Origin: Choristoneura fumiferana
Lineage: Eukaryota > Arthropoda > Insecta > Lepidoptera > Tortricidae
DNA length: 64,000 bases
NCBI RefSeq assembly: GCF_025370935.1
Contig: NC_133479.1
Span: 830,673 to 894,672, forward strand
Direction of reading: 5' to 3'
A model generated the notes under the pieces. That model was given only the letters and a program-made list of their open reading frames with translations. It was not told the DNA's origin and did not search any database. Of this stretch, positions 20,066 through 29,425 are shown in pieces (position 1 is the first letter of the stretch; every line of letters starts with the position of its first letter). The position numbers were made by a program, and so were the translations under genes.

Positions 20066-20629
20066 GCCCAGACACAAGACTGTCGCTTTCAGGGGGTGTT
20101 TCAGATACCAATCCACTAAGTGCTGGAACAATATATCCTTCCACCACTCCGAAACATTGAGTCAAAATCAAACTTTCGTATTAAGCTCAGATTGCACTTA
20201 TTGTCTCTCCAGAGACTCTTATCTTGAAGTTTTCTGAACCCCCCTCACCTCACACCTCACACTTTTTTCTGTCATTTTAAATAATAATAATAAATAAGTA
20301 CTTAAGTTATTCCAAGGTTCATAAATTTTTGCTACTTTAGGATCCCACTGAATAATAAAACTCATTTGATGACGAGATTGCACTGAGTTTATCACGTTGG
20401 TCGGCGTCCTTACTCGGTATGGGTACTGGCAGAATACAGCGCTGCGCTTACCGCAGCACAATGCTGCGCCAGCGCCTGTTCTTCAGTGCATCACCTCAAT
20501 GTGTCTGATCTGTTTAATTGTTACTTAATTTATGTTTTTATTTGCTATCGTAATTACCTTGTTTCGGGCATAATTTTAAGTGCTGAATTTTTAGTGTTAT
20601 TACTCTTTAGTTACTAAGCCATGTCTTTG
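20066..20629. other. Unique DNA with a GC-rich mini-hairpin
   Basis: Around 20440-20475, GCGCTGCGCTTACCGCAGC and GCTGCGCCAGCGCC are partly self-complementary. No gene is seen. Confidence 0.4.
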
Positions 20630-20702
20630 TTTTGAAGAATTATAGTGCTTGTTATAGCCTAAATTGAATAAAGATATTTTGACTTTGACTTTGACTTTGA
20701 AT
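20630..20702 (+). mobile_element. L-TTTGAC LINE-like 3' end
   Basis: GTGCTTGTTATAGCCTAAAT, GAATAAAGATATTTTGAC and three TTTGAC-type units. The upstream region differs from the other copies, so two related families may share this tail. Confidence 0.7.
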
Positions 20703-20840
20703 AAAGATTATATCTATCTACCAAGCTGCGAAATCTTTGTCTTTTGTTTTTGCTTGTATAGTATTTCAAAGAATGTCTGTTATGTTTGTTTGTTATTTGA
20801 ACCTTAAATTATACATTATAGTAACTTTGAGTAAAAATTC

Positions 20841-20940
20841 NNNNNNNNNNNNNNNNNNNNNNNNNNNNNNNNNNNNNNNNNNNNNNNNNNNNNNNNNNNN
20901 NNNNNNNNNNNNNNNNNNNNNNNNNNNNNNNNNNNNNNNN
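20841..20940. other. Assembly gap, 100 N
   Basis: Exactly 100 N, the usual placeholder for an unsized join. Frames drawn through it are meaningless. Confidence 0.98.
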
Positions 20941-21203
20941 GAACAGCGTAGAACACGTCTTATCATGCGAATATTTTATGACCAAATAGAACTACATAAG
21001 TAATGATAAGAAGTTTAAATGTATGATCGTATGTACCCATATCATGCAGTAAAGATAATGATCTGATGATGTCATTAGGAATATCTGTAAATTTAGTAAG
21101 TATGATACAAATATTACCAGAATAATGTAAAATTAATTTTCATTTAGTATCACAGACATGAGAGTTGTTAAAGGATGATAAACAATATAAAAAAAACAAA
21201 TCG
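20941..21203. other. Short unique contig between gaps
   Basis: AT-rich, without recognised features. Confidence 0.5.
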
Positions 21204-21793
21204 NNNNNNNNNNNNNNNNNNNNNNNNNNNNNNNNNNNNNNNNNNNNNNNNNNNNNNNNNNNNNNNNNNNNNNNNNNNNNNNNNNNNNNNNNNNNNNNNN
21301 NNNNNNNNNNNNNNNNNNNNNNNNNNNNNNNNNNNNNNNNNNNNNNNNNNNNNNNNNNNNNNNNNNNNNNNNNNNNNNNNNNNNNNNNNNNNNNNNNNNN
21401 NNNNNNNNNNNNNNNNNNNNNNNNNNNNNNNNNNNNNNNNNNNNNNNNNNNNNNNNNNNNNNNNNNNNNNNNNNNNNNNNNNNNNNNNNNNNNNNNNNNN
21501 NNNNNNNNNNNNNNNNNNNNNNNNNNNNNNNNNNNNNNNNNNNNNNNNNNNNNNNNNNNNNNNNNNNNNNNNNNNNNNNNNNNNNNNNNNNNNNNNNNNN
21601 NNNNNNNNNNNNNNNNNNNNNNNNNNNNNNNNNNNNNNNNNNNNNNNNNNNNNNNNNNNNNNNNNNNNNNNNNNNNNNNNNNNNNNNNNNNNNNNNNNNN
21701 NNNNNNNNNNNNNNNNNNNNNNNNNNNNNNNNNNNNNNNNNNNNNNNNNNNNNNNNNNNNNNNNNNNNNNNNNNNNNNNNNNNNNNNNNNNNN
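21204..21793. other. Assembly gap, 590 N
   Basis: 590 N, a size that suggests an estimated rather than a placeholder gap. The apparent 234-267-residue frames here consist of N. Confidence 0.98.
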
Positions 21794-22160
21794 GGTTTTT
21801 GCGTCGGTTAAAAAGAGGAATATTGCGGCCTGTGGAAGTCATAAAATGCCTACAAATATATCTAGGTCCTATCAATTAGCTGACAAGGGTCCTCAACTGT
21901 CCCCTGTCTTTTACGGCCTCAATAACAGATGTTGGCTTTACGAGGTGCTCACACTAAAGAATAAATAAATAGTATTAACAGGCTTTTGTAGTTGGTAAAT
22001 AAGACTCGTTTGGTAAGTCAGTATGAAACAAACGGCTATCTGCATTTTCCCAACTCATTCCCAAATGTTTCAATTAAAAAAAAAATTTAAAACTTTTTAA
22101 TTATAAATCAGAATATCAATTACAATTTTTTATAATTACTTAGCTATAAATCGTTAATTA
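21794..22160. other. Unique non-coding DNA
   Basis: No recognised repeat. The segment ends in very AT-rich sequence before the direct repeat at 22161. Confidence 0.45.
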
Positions 22161-22233
22161 TTAAGATTTTATAACTAAGGAGTGCAAAGGCGGGCGAGAC
22201 TCAATCTATAATAAAAATATAATGTTCACATAT
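22161..22233 (+). repeat. Left direct repeat of a 3.4-kb block
   Basis: TTAAGATTTTATAAC, CAAAGGCGGGCGAGAC and TATAATGTTCACATAT recur at 25479-25545 in the same order and orientation, with substitutions and small indels. Confidence 0.6.
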
Positions 22234-22249
22234 CGATGGTGGAAGTCTC

Positions 22250-22560
22250 AATTGGCGTAAGGGACAAAATACCGAAAATCACTTTTAAACATAGAAAATT
22301 AGAGTTTTTTTTCTCTGTCGATTGGTAGTATTCAAGTTACGATACACCCCCCTTACTTTGCTGTTATCAACATTTATTATTTTAAAAAATAATAGCTTAA
22401 GGGACATGATATAATATTTGAGCTGAAAAATGCGTAAATGTATTATTTTTTAATATTTGGGTCGTAAGGGGCTGTGGCAGTCCATATTGTCCTTACGACT
22501 CGACTCATGACGTTAAAAAAAAACCAACAAATATAATAAGGGCGTATGGGTCAATTATTG
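22250..22560 (+). repeat. Scattered CGTAAGGG-type motifs
   Basis: GGCGTAAGGGACAAAAT (about 22254), CTTAAGGGACATGAT (about 22395), GTCGTAAGGGGCTGTG (about 22461), the inverted CCTTACGACT (22491) and GGGCGTATGGGTC (about 22539). They share the core of the regular array at 23091-23470 but are irregularly spaced. Confidence 0.5.
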
Positions 22561-22725
22561 TTCATTGTCCTTTACACCCCAACATTTTATAACGAATAAG
22601 ATAAAAATGCAAGAAGTTGTTGGGCGTAACCTTACCGCCTGTACCTATTTCTTGTACCTAACATCAAAATACTAACGCCTACCGCTACCTTCCACGCTCC
22701 CAGCGTTTGCGCATTGCACATTCGG

Positions 22726-22759
22726 TCAGTCGTGTCAGACACGTCAAACACGGAGGACG
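22726..22759 (+). promoter_or_regulatory. Candidate Inr plus DPE core promoter
   Basis: TCAGTC at 22726-22731 fits the arthropod initiator TCAKTY. Taking its A as +1 (22728), bases +28 to +32 are GGACG (22755-22759), a full match to the downstream promoter element RGWYV. No TATA box lies upstream. The spacing is exact, but such pairs also occur by chance a few times in a window this size. An ATG follows at 22811. Confidence 0.25.
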
Positions 22760-22810
22760 TATTTGATTGCCTACGTTTGTTCTTTGTCAACGCGCGTATT
22801 TTTTTATAAG

Positions 22811-22914
22811 ATGCCAAAAGCAAAACAAAAAAAGAAGATTAAGTTGATGGATCCCCTAATGGCTTGACGTCGAGCTAACATTTCCGTAATGGAATTTCAG
22901 TCAAGGATGTTGAG
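22811..22914 (+). pseudogene. Candidate basic-peptide exon with in-frame stop
   Basis: ATG at 22811 opens MPKAKQKKKIKLMDPLMA, then TGA at 22865-22867. The same frame then continues RRANISVMEFQSRMLR and reaches AG/GTAAAT (donor at 22915). One CGA-to-TGA change would account for the stop, which suggests a broken first exon. The lysine-rich start could be a nuclear-targeting segment. I recognise no family, and the reading is speculative. Confidence 0.2.
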
Positions 22915-22974
22915 GTAAATTTCTCTTAGCTACTTTGTTTATTTTAAGCTACTAAGTTACAGATCCTAATAAAG

Positions 22975-23030
22975 GAAGCCTGTGCCCAGCAGTGGGACGT
23001 ATATAGGCCGAGATGATGATGCATACATAA
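22975..23030 (+). mobile_element. S3 SINE 3' scrap
   Basis: GGAAGCCTGTGCCCAGCAGT, GGGACGTATATAGGCCGAG and a GATGATGATG tail, as at the S3 3' end. Confidence 0.65.
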
Positions 23031-23090
23031 TAATAATTGGCCTGTATAATTAATTATGTATGTTGAGGGTTAAAAATGGTATAATCGGAA

Positions 23091-23470
23091 CGTCGTAAGG
23101 GACATTAAAAGACAGCAATTTATAAAATAATAAATACTTTTATGGGCGTAAGGGGTATAAAAAGCAAGAGCTAGAGTAAATTGTCGGTCGTAAGGGGCAG
23201 TAGCAAACAGACATTTAAAAAAAGGTGTAATTGGTACGTCGTAAGGGGCATTAAACAACAGCAACTTATAAAATAAGGAATACTCTTATGGGCGTAAGGG
23301 ACATCAAAAGCTAAAACTAGAGTAAATTGTTAGTCGTAAGGGACAGTAACAAACAGACATTTTAAAAATTGAGGTTACTTTATGGGTGTAAGGGGCACTT
23401 AAAGCAAAATACCTTGCTTGCTTCTTTTAGTTCATTAAAATACCTTGTTAATGTTAGGTCGTAGGAGGCA
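23091..23470 (+). repeat. CGTAAGGG tandem array, 146-bp higher-order unit
   Basis: CGTAAGG (or a one-base variant) starts at 23094, 23147, 23189, 23240, 23293, 23335, 23387 and, degraded, 23460. The spacings are 53, 42, 51, 53, 42, 52 and 73. Three sub-units make a 146-bp repeat: GACATTAAAAGACAGCAA at 23101 matches GGCATTAAACAACAGCAA at 23247, and AGCAAACAGACATTT at 23201 matches AACAAACAGACATTTT. About 2.3 copies are present. Confidence 0.8.
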
Positions 23471-23505
23471 TCAAAACAGATGGTTTTTAGAACTTGTAGT
23501 GATTG

Positions 23506-23640
23506 AAACAACAACTCAAGCAAGCATACTCCCAAATGTGCAAGAAATAGTGCAAGCAAGCGTGCAAGAAAGCATGCAAGCAAGCATGCAGCAAGCAAAC
23601 AAGCAAGCATGTACCTAAGCAACCACCTAAGCAGGCTTGC
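23506..23640 (+). repeat. Degenerate (CAAG)n minisatellite, left block
   Basis: Runs of GCAAGCAAGC and GCATGCAAGCAAG. The 42-bp opening part (AACAACTCAAGCAAGCATAC, then TCCCAAATGTGCAAGAAA) recurs at 23880-23921. Confidence 0.75.
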
Positions 23641-23689
23641 AAGTGAGCATGTAATTTTGACAATCAAATCAACAAACATGCAATTTTAT

Positions 23690-23824
23690 CGGCCTGGGTT
23701 AGATGAACATCGCGGGTTACCCCGATCTCGCGATGACCGGTCTATGGTATCTCCTCCAGCGCTCATGAAGCGGGCTGGCGTCCCACTCCTCACAGCTGCA
23801 ATCAGTGTGTTAGAGGAAGCATAA
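23690..23824 (+). other. GC-rich insert with open frame in the minisatellite
   Basis: Between the two (CAAG)n blocks lies a compositionally different segment. Its plus frame ends RSMVSPPALMKRAGVPLLTA, AISVLEEA and stop (TAA at 23822-23824). It could be an exon, a retrogene scrap or a LINE piece. I recognise no family, and upstream the frame enters repeat sequence. Confidence 0.2.
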
Positions 23825-23925
23825 ATAGTGCAAGCATGCATGCAAGCAAGCGTGACGCCAGAAAGGCAAGCATGCATGCAAACAACAAATCAAGCAAGAA
23901 TACTCCCAAATGTGCAAGAAAATGT
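23825..23925 (+). repeat. Degenerate (CAAG)n minisatellite, right block
   Basis: GCAAGCATGCATGCAAGCAAG and the second copy of the 42-bp unit at 23880-23921. It abuts the RTE 3' end at 23926. Confidence 0.7.
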
Positions 23926-25075
23926 TCATCATGTCAGCCGAAAGACGTCCAGTGCTGGACATAGGCCTCCTCCAAGGCTCTCCACCGGTCTTGTGCTTTC
24001 CGCATCCACCGCGATCCCGCGATCTTAACCAAATCGTCGCTCCATCTTGTTGGAGGCCTACCGACAGCTCGTCTCCGGTCCGCGGACGCCATTCGAGAAC
24101 CTTCTGGCCCCATCGGCCATCCGTTCTGCGAGCAATGTGCCCCGCCCACTGCCACTTTAGTTTCGCAATTCTTCGGGCTATGTCGGTAACCTTAGTTCTA
24201 CTGCGATATCATCATTTCTAATTCTATCCCGCAGAGAAACCCGAGCATAGCCCTCTCCATAGCCCTCTGAGTGACTTTGAGTTTTATCATGAGGCCCATC
24301 GTTAGCGCCCACGTCTCAGATCCGTATGTCATCACTGGCAACACACACTGGTCAAAGACTTTTGACTTCAAACACTGCGGTAATTTGGACGAAAAGACAC
24401 TGCGAAGCTTCCCGAACGCTGCCCAGCCGAGTCGGATTCGACGAGTGATCTCTTTCTCAAGTTGGACCTACCTAACTGGACCGTTTGTCCAGGTATACAT
24501 AGTCGTCAACAACTTCGAGCGCAGAGTCTCCGACTATTACGGAGTTGGTACAACATGGACATTAGACATGACTTTCGTCTGTCCATGTTCATTTTCAGGC
24601 CAACTCGGTCGGAAACTCTACTGAGGTCAGCGAGCATAAGCACCGAGGTCCTCCATGGTCTCAGCCATGACTACAATGTCGTCGGCGAATCGAAGATGAG
24701 TGAAGTACTCGCCATTAATGTTATGCCTCGTCCTTTCAGTCCAAAAACCTTAAAAGCATCCTCCAATGCAGCGGTGAATCAGTTTCGGAAGATTTAATCT
24801 CTTGTCTTGGCATCCCCGCTGCAGAGGAATAGTTTCAAAATCTGATATTGTAATCGGAACGGACATAGTGGCATTTTCGTACAGACACTTAACACTTCGA
24901 TATACCGATAGTCAACTGGCACCGCTTGAGAGCCTGCAGCACAGCCCAAGTCTTGGTCGAATCGATGACTTTTCTCGTAGTCTACAAATGCAAGGCAAAG
25001 GGGGAGGTTATACTCTTCAGTCTTCTGTATAACCTGCCGCACGCATGTATGTGGTCTACGGTACTATAGCCTTGA
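23926..25075 (-). mobile_element. RTE LINE fragment, RT to C-terminus, broken
   Basis: This is the longest RTE piece in the window. On the minus strand it starts inside the reverse transcriptase (EYNLPLCLAFVDYEK), passes the catalytic FADD box at 24689-24678 followed by IVVMAET, and reaches the C-terminal SVGRPPTRW-like motif and HWTSFG near 23934. A CATCATG tail follows. The coding sequence is shifted between frames several times, so it appears as separate 73-, 82- and 117-codon frames. The endonuclease domain is missing through 5' truncation. Confidence 0.85.
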
Positions 25076-25478
25076 AAAATATTACAAATTAACATATTTT
25101 TTAAGGAGACGTGCAAAATTATCGCTTTTGCGCGTTATTTTAAATAATTAAAGTGGTTCTTTGAGTTAATTCACTACAGACAGAATTTTTCTAGCAGGAA
25201 ACTTACGTCCAGGTATTAGCAAAAAAATAAATATTGTCCTATAAGTCAGAAAATGGTTACTACATTATCTATTTATTACGTTTAGCTGTAAGGGCTATGA
25301 CACCTGTATGTCACGGGGCTAAGGACAGCTATTTTTCTTATTAAGCTTTTTGTACGAAAATAAGTCTATAGTTTCACGTTGAAAAGCAAGAAAATTCAAG
25401 ATTTTACGTTTAATTATAAAACTGCTAAGTTAAATCTTAAATCTTGAATTTTTGAAAATTAAGCAAAATCTTTATTTT
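25076..25478. other. AT-rich DNA inside the 3.4-kb block
   Basis: Contains TTAGCTGTAAGGGCTATGAC and CACGGGGCTAAGGACAGC near 25285-25335, possibly distant relatives of the CGTAAGGG motifs. No gene is seen. Confidence 0.4.
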
Positions 25479-25545
25479 TAAGATTTTATAAAAGTAGCAA
25501 AGGGCGGGCGAGACCTCAAAATTGAGACTATAATGTTCACATATG
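25479..25545 (+). repeat. Right direct repeat of a 3.4-kb block
   Basis: TAAGATTTTATAAAAG, AAAGGGCGGGCGAGACC and TATAATGTTCACATAT match 22161-22233. Confidence 0.6.
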
Positions 25546-25924
25546 TTTCCATGCTACATGCTACATATATCTATATTGCTTAGTTATTATTATTGTAGGC
25601 ATATGGTTATTGCCTGGCCTTGTTTACTTCTTATTTGCTTTATTTTAATGTAAGCTAACTGTATTATCATTCCATCTGTTTATATTATTTGCCAAACTGT
25701 TTAATTTCCCAACTCAGGATTTTCTCTGAAACTATATTTTTTTCGGAAATTTCATAAAACAAACCTAACCTAACTTACTGTGTTCTATAAAAGCATAAGA
25801 AAATACAATGAGAAAAAAATTTGGTTTCGGAGAAAATTGAGAGTTGTGAAATGAAACATTTGGCAAACAATAATTCTGCGAAAAGGCAAAATGCTGAAAA
25901 AATAGCAGCTTCTAAAAGTATGAT
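25546..25924. other. Unique AT-rich non-coding DNA
   Basis: AACCTAACCTAAC near 25763 is a short telomere-like pentamer run, too short to be telomeric. Nothing else is recognised. Confidence 0.45.
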
Positions 25925-26130
25925 CCCATGCTGGCGCCGAAAGGTTCTCGAGGGGAGACCGCGGATCGGCAAGCGCAGCGTAGGACGTCCACCAACGAGA
26001 TGGACGGATGACCTGGTTAAAGTCGCGGGTTCGCGGTCGATGCAAGCTTCCAACCGAGGCAACTGGAGGTCTGTGGGGGAGGCCTATGTCCAACAGCGGA
26101 CGTCCTATTGCTGATATGATGATGATGATT
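25925..26130 (+). mobile_element. RTE LINE 3' end
   Basis: Encodes SVGRPPTRWTDDLVKVAGSR, then EAYVQQ and RTSYC before the stop at 26112-26114 and an ATGATGATGATG tail. The upstream 97-codon frame is host DNA fused in frame. Confidence 0.85.
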
Positions 26131-26165
26131 GAGGCTATGCCCACTAGCACGTTTCCTAGCCAACA

Positions 26166-26216
26166 AATAACAATGTCATTAATGTCTAATTTTGACAAAA
26201 TCACGCGTCTTCGTGG
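26166..26216 (-). repeat. Short block shared with 39172 and 44224
   Basis: The complement reads CCACGAAGACGCGTGATTTT, then AAATTAGACATTAATGACATTG, almost identical to 39172-39222 and 44254-44304. It lies directly between an RTE tail and a Helitron end. Confidence 0.6.
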
Positions 26217-26227
26217 ATGGTTTATTA

Positions 26228-26440
26228 CTAGCTTTTGCCCGCGGCTTCGCCCGCGTGGAATTCGGTTTTCGCGCGCTGTTCCCTCGGGAACTGTGCATTT
26301 TTCCGGGATAAAAAGTAGCCTATGTCACTCTCTGGCCCATAAAACAGCTCTATGCCAAAAATCACGTCGATCCGTCGCTCCGTTTCGACGTGAAAGTCGG
26401 ACAAACATACACACTTTCGCATTTATAATATTAGTATGGA
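26228..26440 (-). mobile_element. H1 non-autonomous Helitron, complete
   Basis: On the minus strand TCCATACTAATATTATAAAT starts at 26440 and the hairpin CGCGGGCGAAGCCGCGGGC leads to CTAG at 26228. The host bases are A before and T after, as expected for Helitron insertion between A and T. Confidence 0.9.
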
Positions 26441-27147
26441 TTTACTTATTGACAAATAAATTTTATCATTATCATTATCGTTGCAAGTAAGTACCTAGGT
26501 ACACTTTTATGTGACAACTGCCAAAACTGCGTACAGTATGATTTTTACCCTTTTCTACAATACGCTGTTGATTATTTAATATATTTTTATTCGATTTACA
26601 TTTATTTTGTTTTATCTGAGGCGACGGCCAGGAACAAGCGGTTTGCGGTCCTTATCCAGACCGCTGAAGGTCAAACCTGGACCGTCAAATATTGTTTTTA
26701 TCTAAGTACCTATTCTATATAAAAATACTAATTAGCATTAAATTTGAACATGTGTTTGTCCTGCTTGACGGCTCAGAGTCCTAATTAAATAAGTAGTACT
26801 GACAAAGTGTATGAAAACCGACTATAAGGGTTCCGTTTTTGCCATTTTGGCTCCGGAACCCTAAAAAGGTACAAGGTATGATGTGCGTTAATCATTATTA
26901 GTTGACGAATATAATTTGCAGTTTAATACGTAATCAGTAATTTTGATGTGAATTCGGATTTTTTTTTTGGATAAAAAAAGGTCTTTTTTGATGTGCGTAT
27001 ATTACCCATAAATAACACTGGCTAAAATCTACGAAGTAATTCAATTGAAAGAAAAAAAACATTTGTGATATTTAACAAATTTTAAACCGAGAAACACAGA
27101 AGCAGAGACAGCTTCCAGCTGCTGGCGCTGGCCTTCCGTTGATGGTG
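26441..27147. other. Mostly unique; small G1 scrap
   Basis: Bases 26816-26870 are a G1 end (AAGGGTTCCGTTTTTGCC, TGGCTCCGGAACCC). Bases 26622-26690 (GGCGACGGCCAGGAACAAGC) are GC-richer and may be a repeat piece. No gene is seen. Confidence 0.45.
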
Positions 27148-27281
27148 TACAGTCGCCATTAAATGTTTCGGAGCGGTCAAGGTGGTCAAAGATATCTGCA
27201 CAAGCACTCTATTATTAAGGAATTAGAGTTCATATTTCGATATTTTTTATCGCCTTGGCCACTCCGATATTATTTGAATTT
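27148..27281. mobile_element. M-f palindromic MITE, right end lost
   Basis: The left arm TACAGTCGCCATTAAATG, CGGAGCGGTCAAGGTGGTC and AAAGATATCTGCACAAGC pairs with the right arm TTCATATTTCGATAT and GCCTTGGCCACTCCGATAT. The outermost right bases are missing. Confidence 0.65.
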
Positions 27282-27630
27282 CTCAATTCGCACTGAGTGG
27301 GTAAGAACAACACCAAGCCTTTTCATTCTGCGAAGAGGCCTGTGCCCACAGTGGGATGAGTTTAAACAAGCCGGAGATAATCAGTACTTAGCCACACGCA
27401 GTATTTCAATAGATATATATATTTGTTTCACTGGTTTTACGCCTAATCAAGTAAAGTGGGTTATGAGTCCCAATCCGCTGGCCGACCCGCGTCATCCCGA
27501 CAGTGGGATTACGTGTCTTTCGGCTGATTAATGGTTTTTACGCGTCGGTACTGTCCGCCTCAGTTTGATGGCTGTCACCGTGACAGTTATATTGTGCTAC
27601 TGTACATATGGTAAAGGTCTCTACCCTTTA
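27282..27630. other. S3 SINE piece then unique DNA
   Basis: Bases 27295-27385 are S3 sequence (GCCTTTTCATTCTGCGAAG, AGGCCTGTGCCCACAGTGGG). The rest is unique, apart from a GCTGTCACCGTGACAG palindrome near 27570. Confidence 0.5.
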
Positions 27631-27938
27631 AGGAGCGGCCACACCGCTGCTTAAAAAACGCTGCCGAAACGGAACCGCCGTGACGCATCGTATGCGCACC
27701 GTTTTTATTGCATGCTCTCGATACCGCTGCTTAAAATACGCAAACGGTTCGGAATCGCAGTGACGTGCCGGAAACGTCACGACTTTTGGTAGAGAGCATG
27801 CGGTAAAGTCCTGACGTTTACGGCATGTCACTGCGATTCCGCACCGTTTGCGTATTTTAAGAAGCGGTGTCGAGAGCATGCAATAAAAACGGTGTACGTA
27901 CGATGCGTCACTGCGATTCCGTACCGTCACCGTTTTGC
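27631..27938. mobile_element. M-b MITE copy 2, longer, right end lost
   Basis: Starts AGGAGCGGCCACACCGCTGC like 13383. It contains three nested inverted segments (TGCATGCTCTCGATACCGC with CGGTGTCGAGAGCATGCA; AACGGTTCGGAATCGCAG with CTGCGATTCCGCACCGT). The terminal CCGCTCCT is absent. The 100-codon minus frame over it is MITE sequence. Confidence 0.75.
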
Positions 27939-28105
27939 ACGTTTACTAACCAACCGTCGCCGTCACGTCACGTGTCATGTATGCGCTTGACATTCCGTTC
28001 CTGACTCGTTCCTATTACGATCATGGCATAGTGTTGTGGGTAGAAACCCTCAGGATGCGTTGCAATGTGTTTCTCGTGAACCAATAGAAACGTTTTATTT
28101 ACCTA

Positions 28106-28313
28106 CTAGCTTTTGCCCGAGGCTTCGCCCGCGTGGAGTACGGTAGGGAACATGTGCATTTTCCCGGGTTAAAAGTAGCCTACGTCATAAACTATCTCTA
28201 TGCCAAAATCACGTCGGTCCATCGCACCGTTTCGACGTGAATGACGGACAAACATACAAACAAACAAATACACACACTTTCGAATTTTTAATATTAGTAT
28301 GGATCCTCGCTCC
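28106..28313 (-). mobile_element. H1 non-autonomous Helitron, complete
   Basis: On the minus strand TCCATACTAATATTAAAAAT starts at 28313, and the hairpin with CTAG ends at 28106 in an A/T host context. The hairpin has one change (CCCGAGGCTTCGCCC on the plus strand). Confidence 0.88.
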
Positions 28314-28381
28314 GCTCAACTTTTTCCACTGGCTGAATGAAACAATTCTCTTGGTTCATGAAAACACATTCCTTGTAAATT

Positions 28382-28612
28382 GCGAAACTGAAGTGGCAGT
28401 GGGCGGGGCAAATTGCTCGCAGGACTGATGGCCGATGGGGTCAGAAGGTTCTCGAATGGCGTCGTCGGGAGACGAGCTGTCGGTAGGCCTCCAACAAACG
28501 GAGCGACGACCTGGTTAAGATCGCGGTGGATGCGACAAAAGGCCGGTCTGAGTGGAGTGCCTTGGGGAGGCCTATGTCCAGCAGTGGACGTCTTTCGGCT
28601 GACATGATGACA
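28382..28612 (+). mobile_element. RTE LINE 3' end, frameshifted
   Basis: AAACTGAAGTGGCAGTGGGC (KLKWQWAG) opens the piece. Two frames then share VGRRAVGRPP and ATTWLRSRWMRQ-type residues, ending in the usual CCAGCAGTGGACGTCTTTCG and a GACATGATGA tail. It is non-functional. Confidence 0.85.
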
Positions 28613-29339
28613 TTCCTTGCAAGAAATCCTCGCACATCTCTAGTAGAAACGCAGCTTAAGGATGGTAAATAGCAATGAGATGTTACTATGCCTTTTTTTA
28701 AAAGGTTCTACAGATCACGCATGATTCATTTGGTTCATACGCTGAACAAACAAAGCTCTTCTTTCGTCTACAGTCGGTTAATGACCCATTTGGTTGGTGC
28801 GGGGGATACCCCAAGTATTTTATCTCTGTATGTTTACTTTAATATCCATTTGTAGCACAAAGACGTCTGTTTGTATGTCGCGTTATCACTTATCTAACAG
28901 CAAGAGATTCGGCATACAGTTGTTGAGAGAGAGGTCAATGAATTCCAGCTTCCAGCTAAACATTTAAGCTTTTCTTTATACTTGTAGTTTAATACAGTAT
29001 ACTTAGTTCGGCAAAAGTAAATGAGCAAAAGTAAAAGATAATGGACATGGGTTGTAACTCTAACCCTTGTTAACAAATAAATGATTTCATTGATTGAAAA
29101 AAAAATGTATTTTCTTTCTTTCTTTCTTTAAAAAAAAAGAGGCTTCAGGTCTTGACTGTCATAACTCTGTCTCTTTGGCCGACTTCGTAAAAAAAAGAGG
29201 TGCTCGATGCGCTTGTATTTTTTTCTTCTGTCAGCTAGTGTTCGACCATTTCAATGACGCACTTATTATCTATTTAAGTCCGTCAATCCGTATGCAAACA
29301 CAATGATCTGGTAGTGAACTTCAGAGGGTTCAGACAGGC
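28613..29339. other. Unique DNA; a (TTTC)n tract
   Basis: TTTTCTTTCTTTCTTTCTTT at about 29110-29130 may be a residual L-CTTT tail. Nothing else is recognised. Confidence 0.45.
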
Positions 29340-29425
29340 TCGCCTCCGTAGTCCGGAACTCTTCAAGGGTTAATGGTATATACTTGAAATTTGGTACGAA
29401 TGGTTTAGCTGACAATTAGGTACTT
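29340..29425 (-). mobile_element. H2 Helitron-like scrap
   Basis: CCGTAGTCCGGAACTCTTCA, AGGGTTAATGGTAT and TTGAAATTTGGTACG match the H2 order at 59045-59125. Confidence 0.6.

Noticed and set aside
21165..21968. 234-267-codon frames, the longest in the window
   Set aside because: They are almost entirely N from the 590-base gap.
22865..22867. TGA as a selenocysteine codon
   Set aside because: No SECIS-like element or cysteine homologue can be shown; a decayed exon is simpler.
23091..23470. CRISPR-like repeat-spacer array
   Set aside because: Spacers are themselves repeated in a 146-bp unit, no cas genes exist, and the DNA is clearly animal.
23934..25042. Several plus- and minus-strand frames of 66-117 codons as separate genes
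   Set aside because: They are frameshifted pieces or shadows of one RTE fragment.
25763..25776. Telomere-like AACCTAACCTAAC
   Set aside because: Less than three units; insect TTAGG-type sequence of this length occurs by chance.
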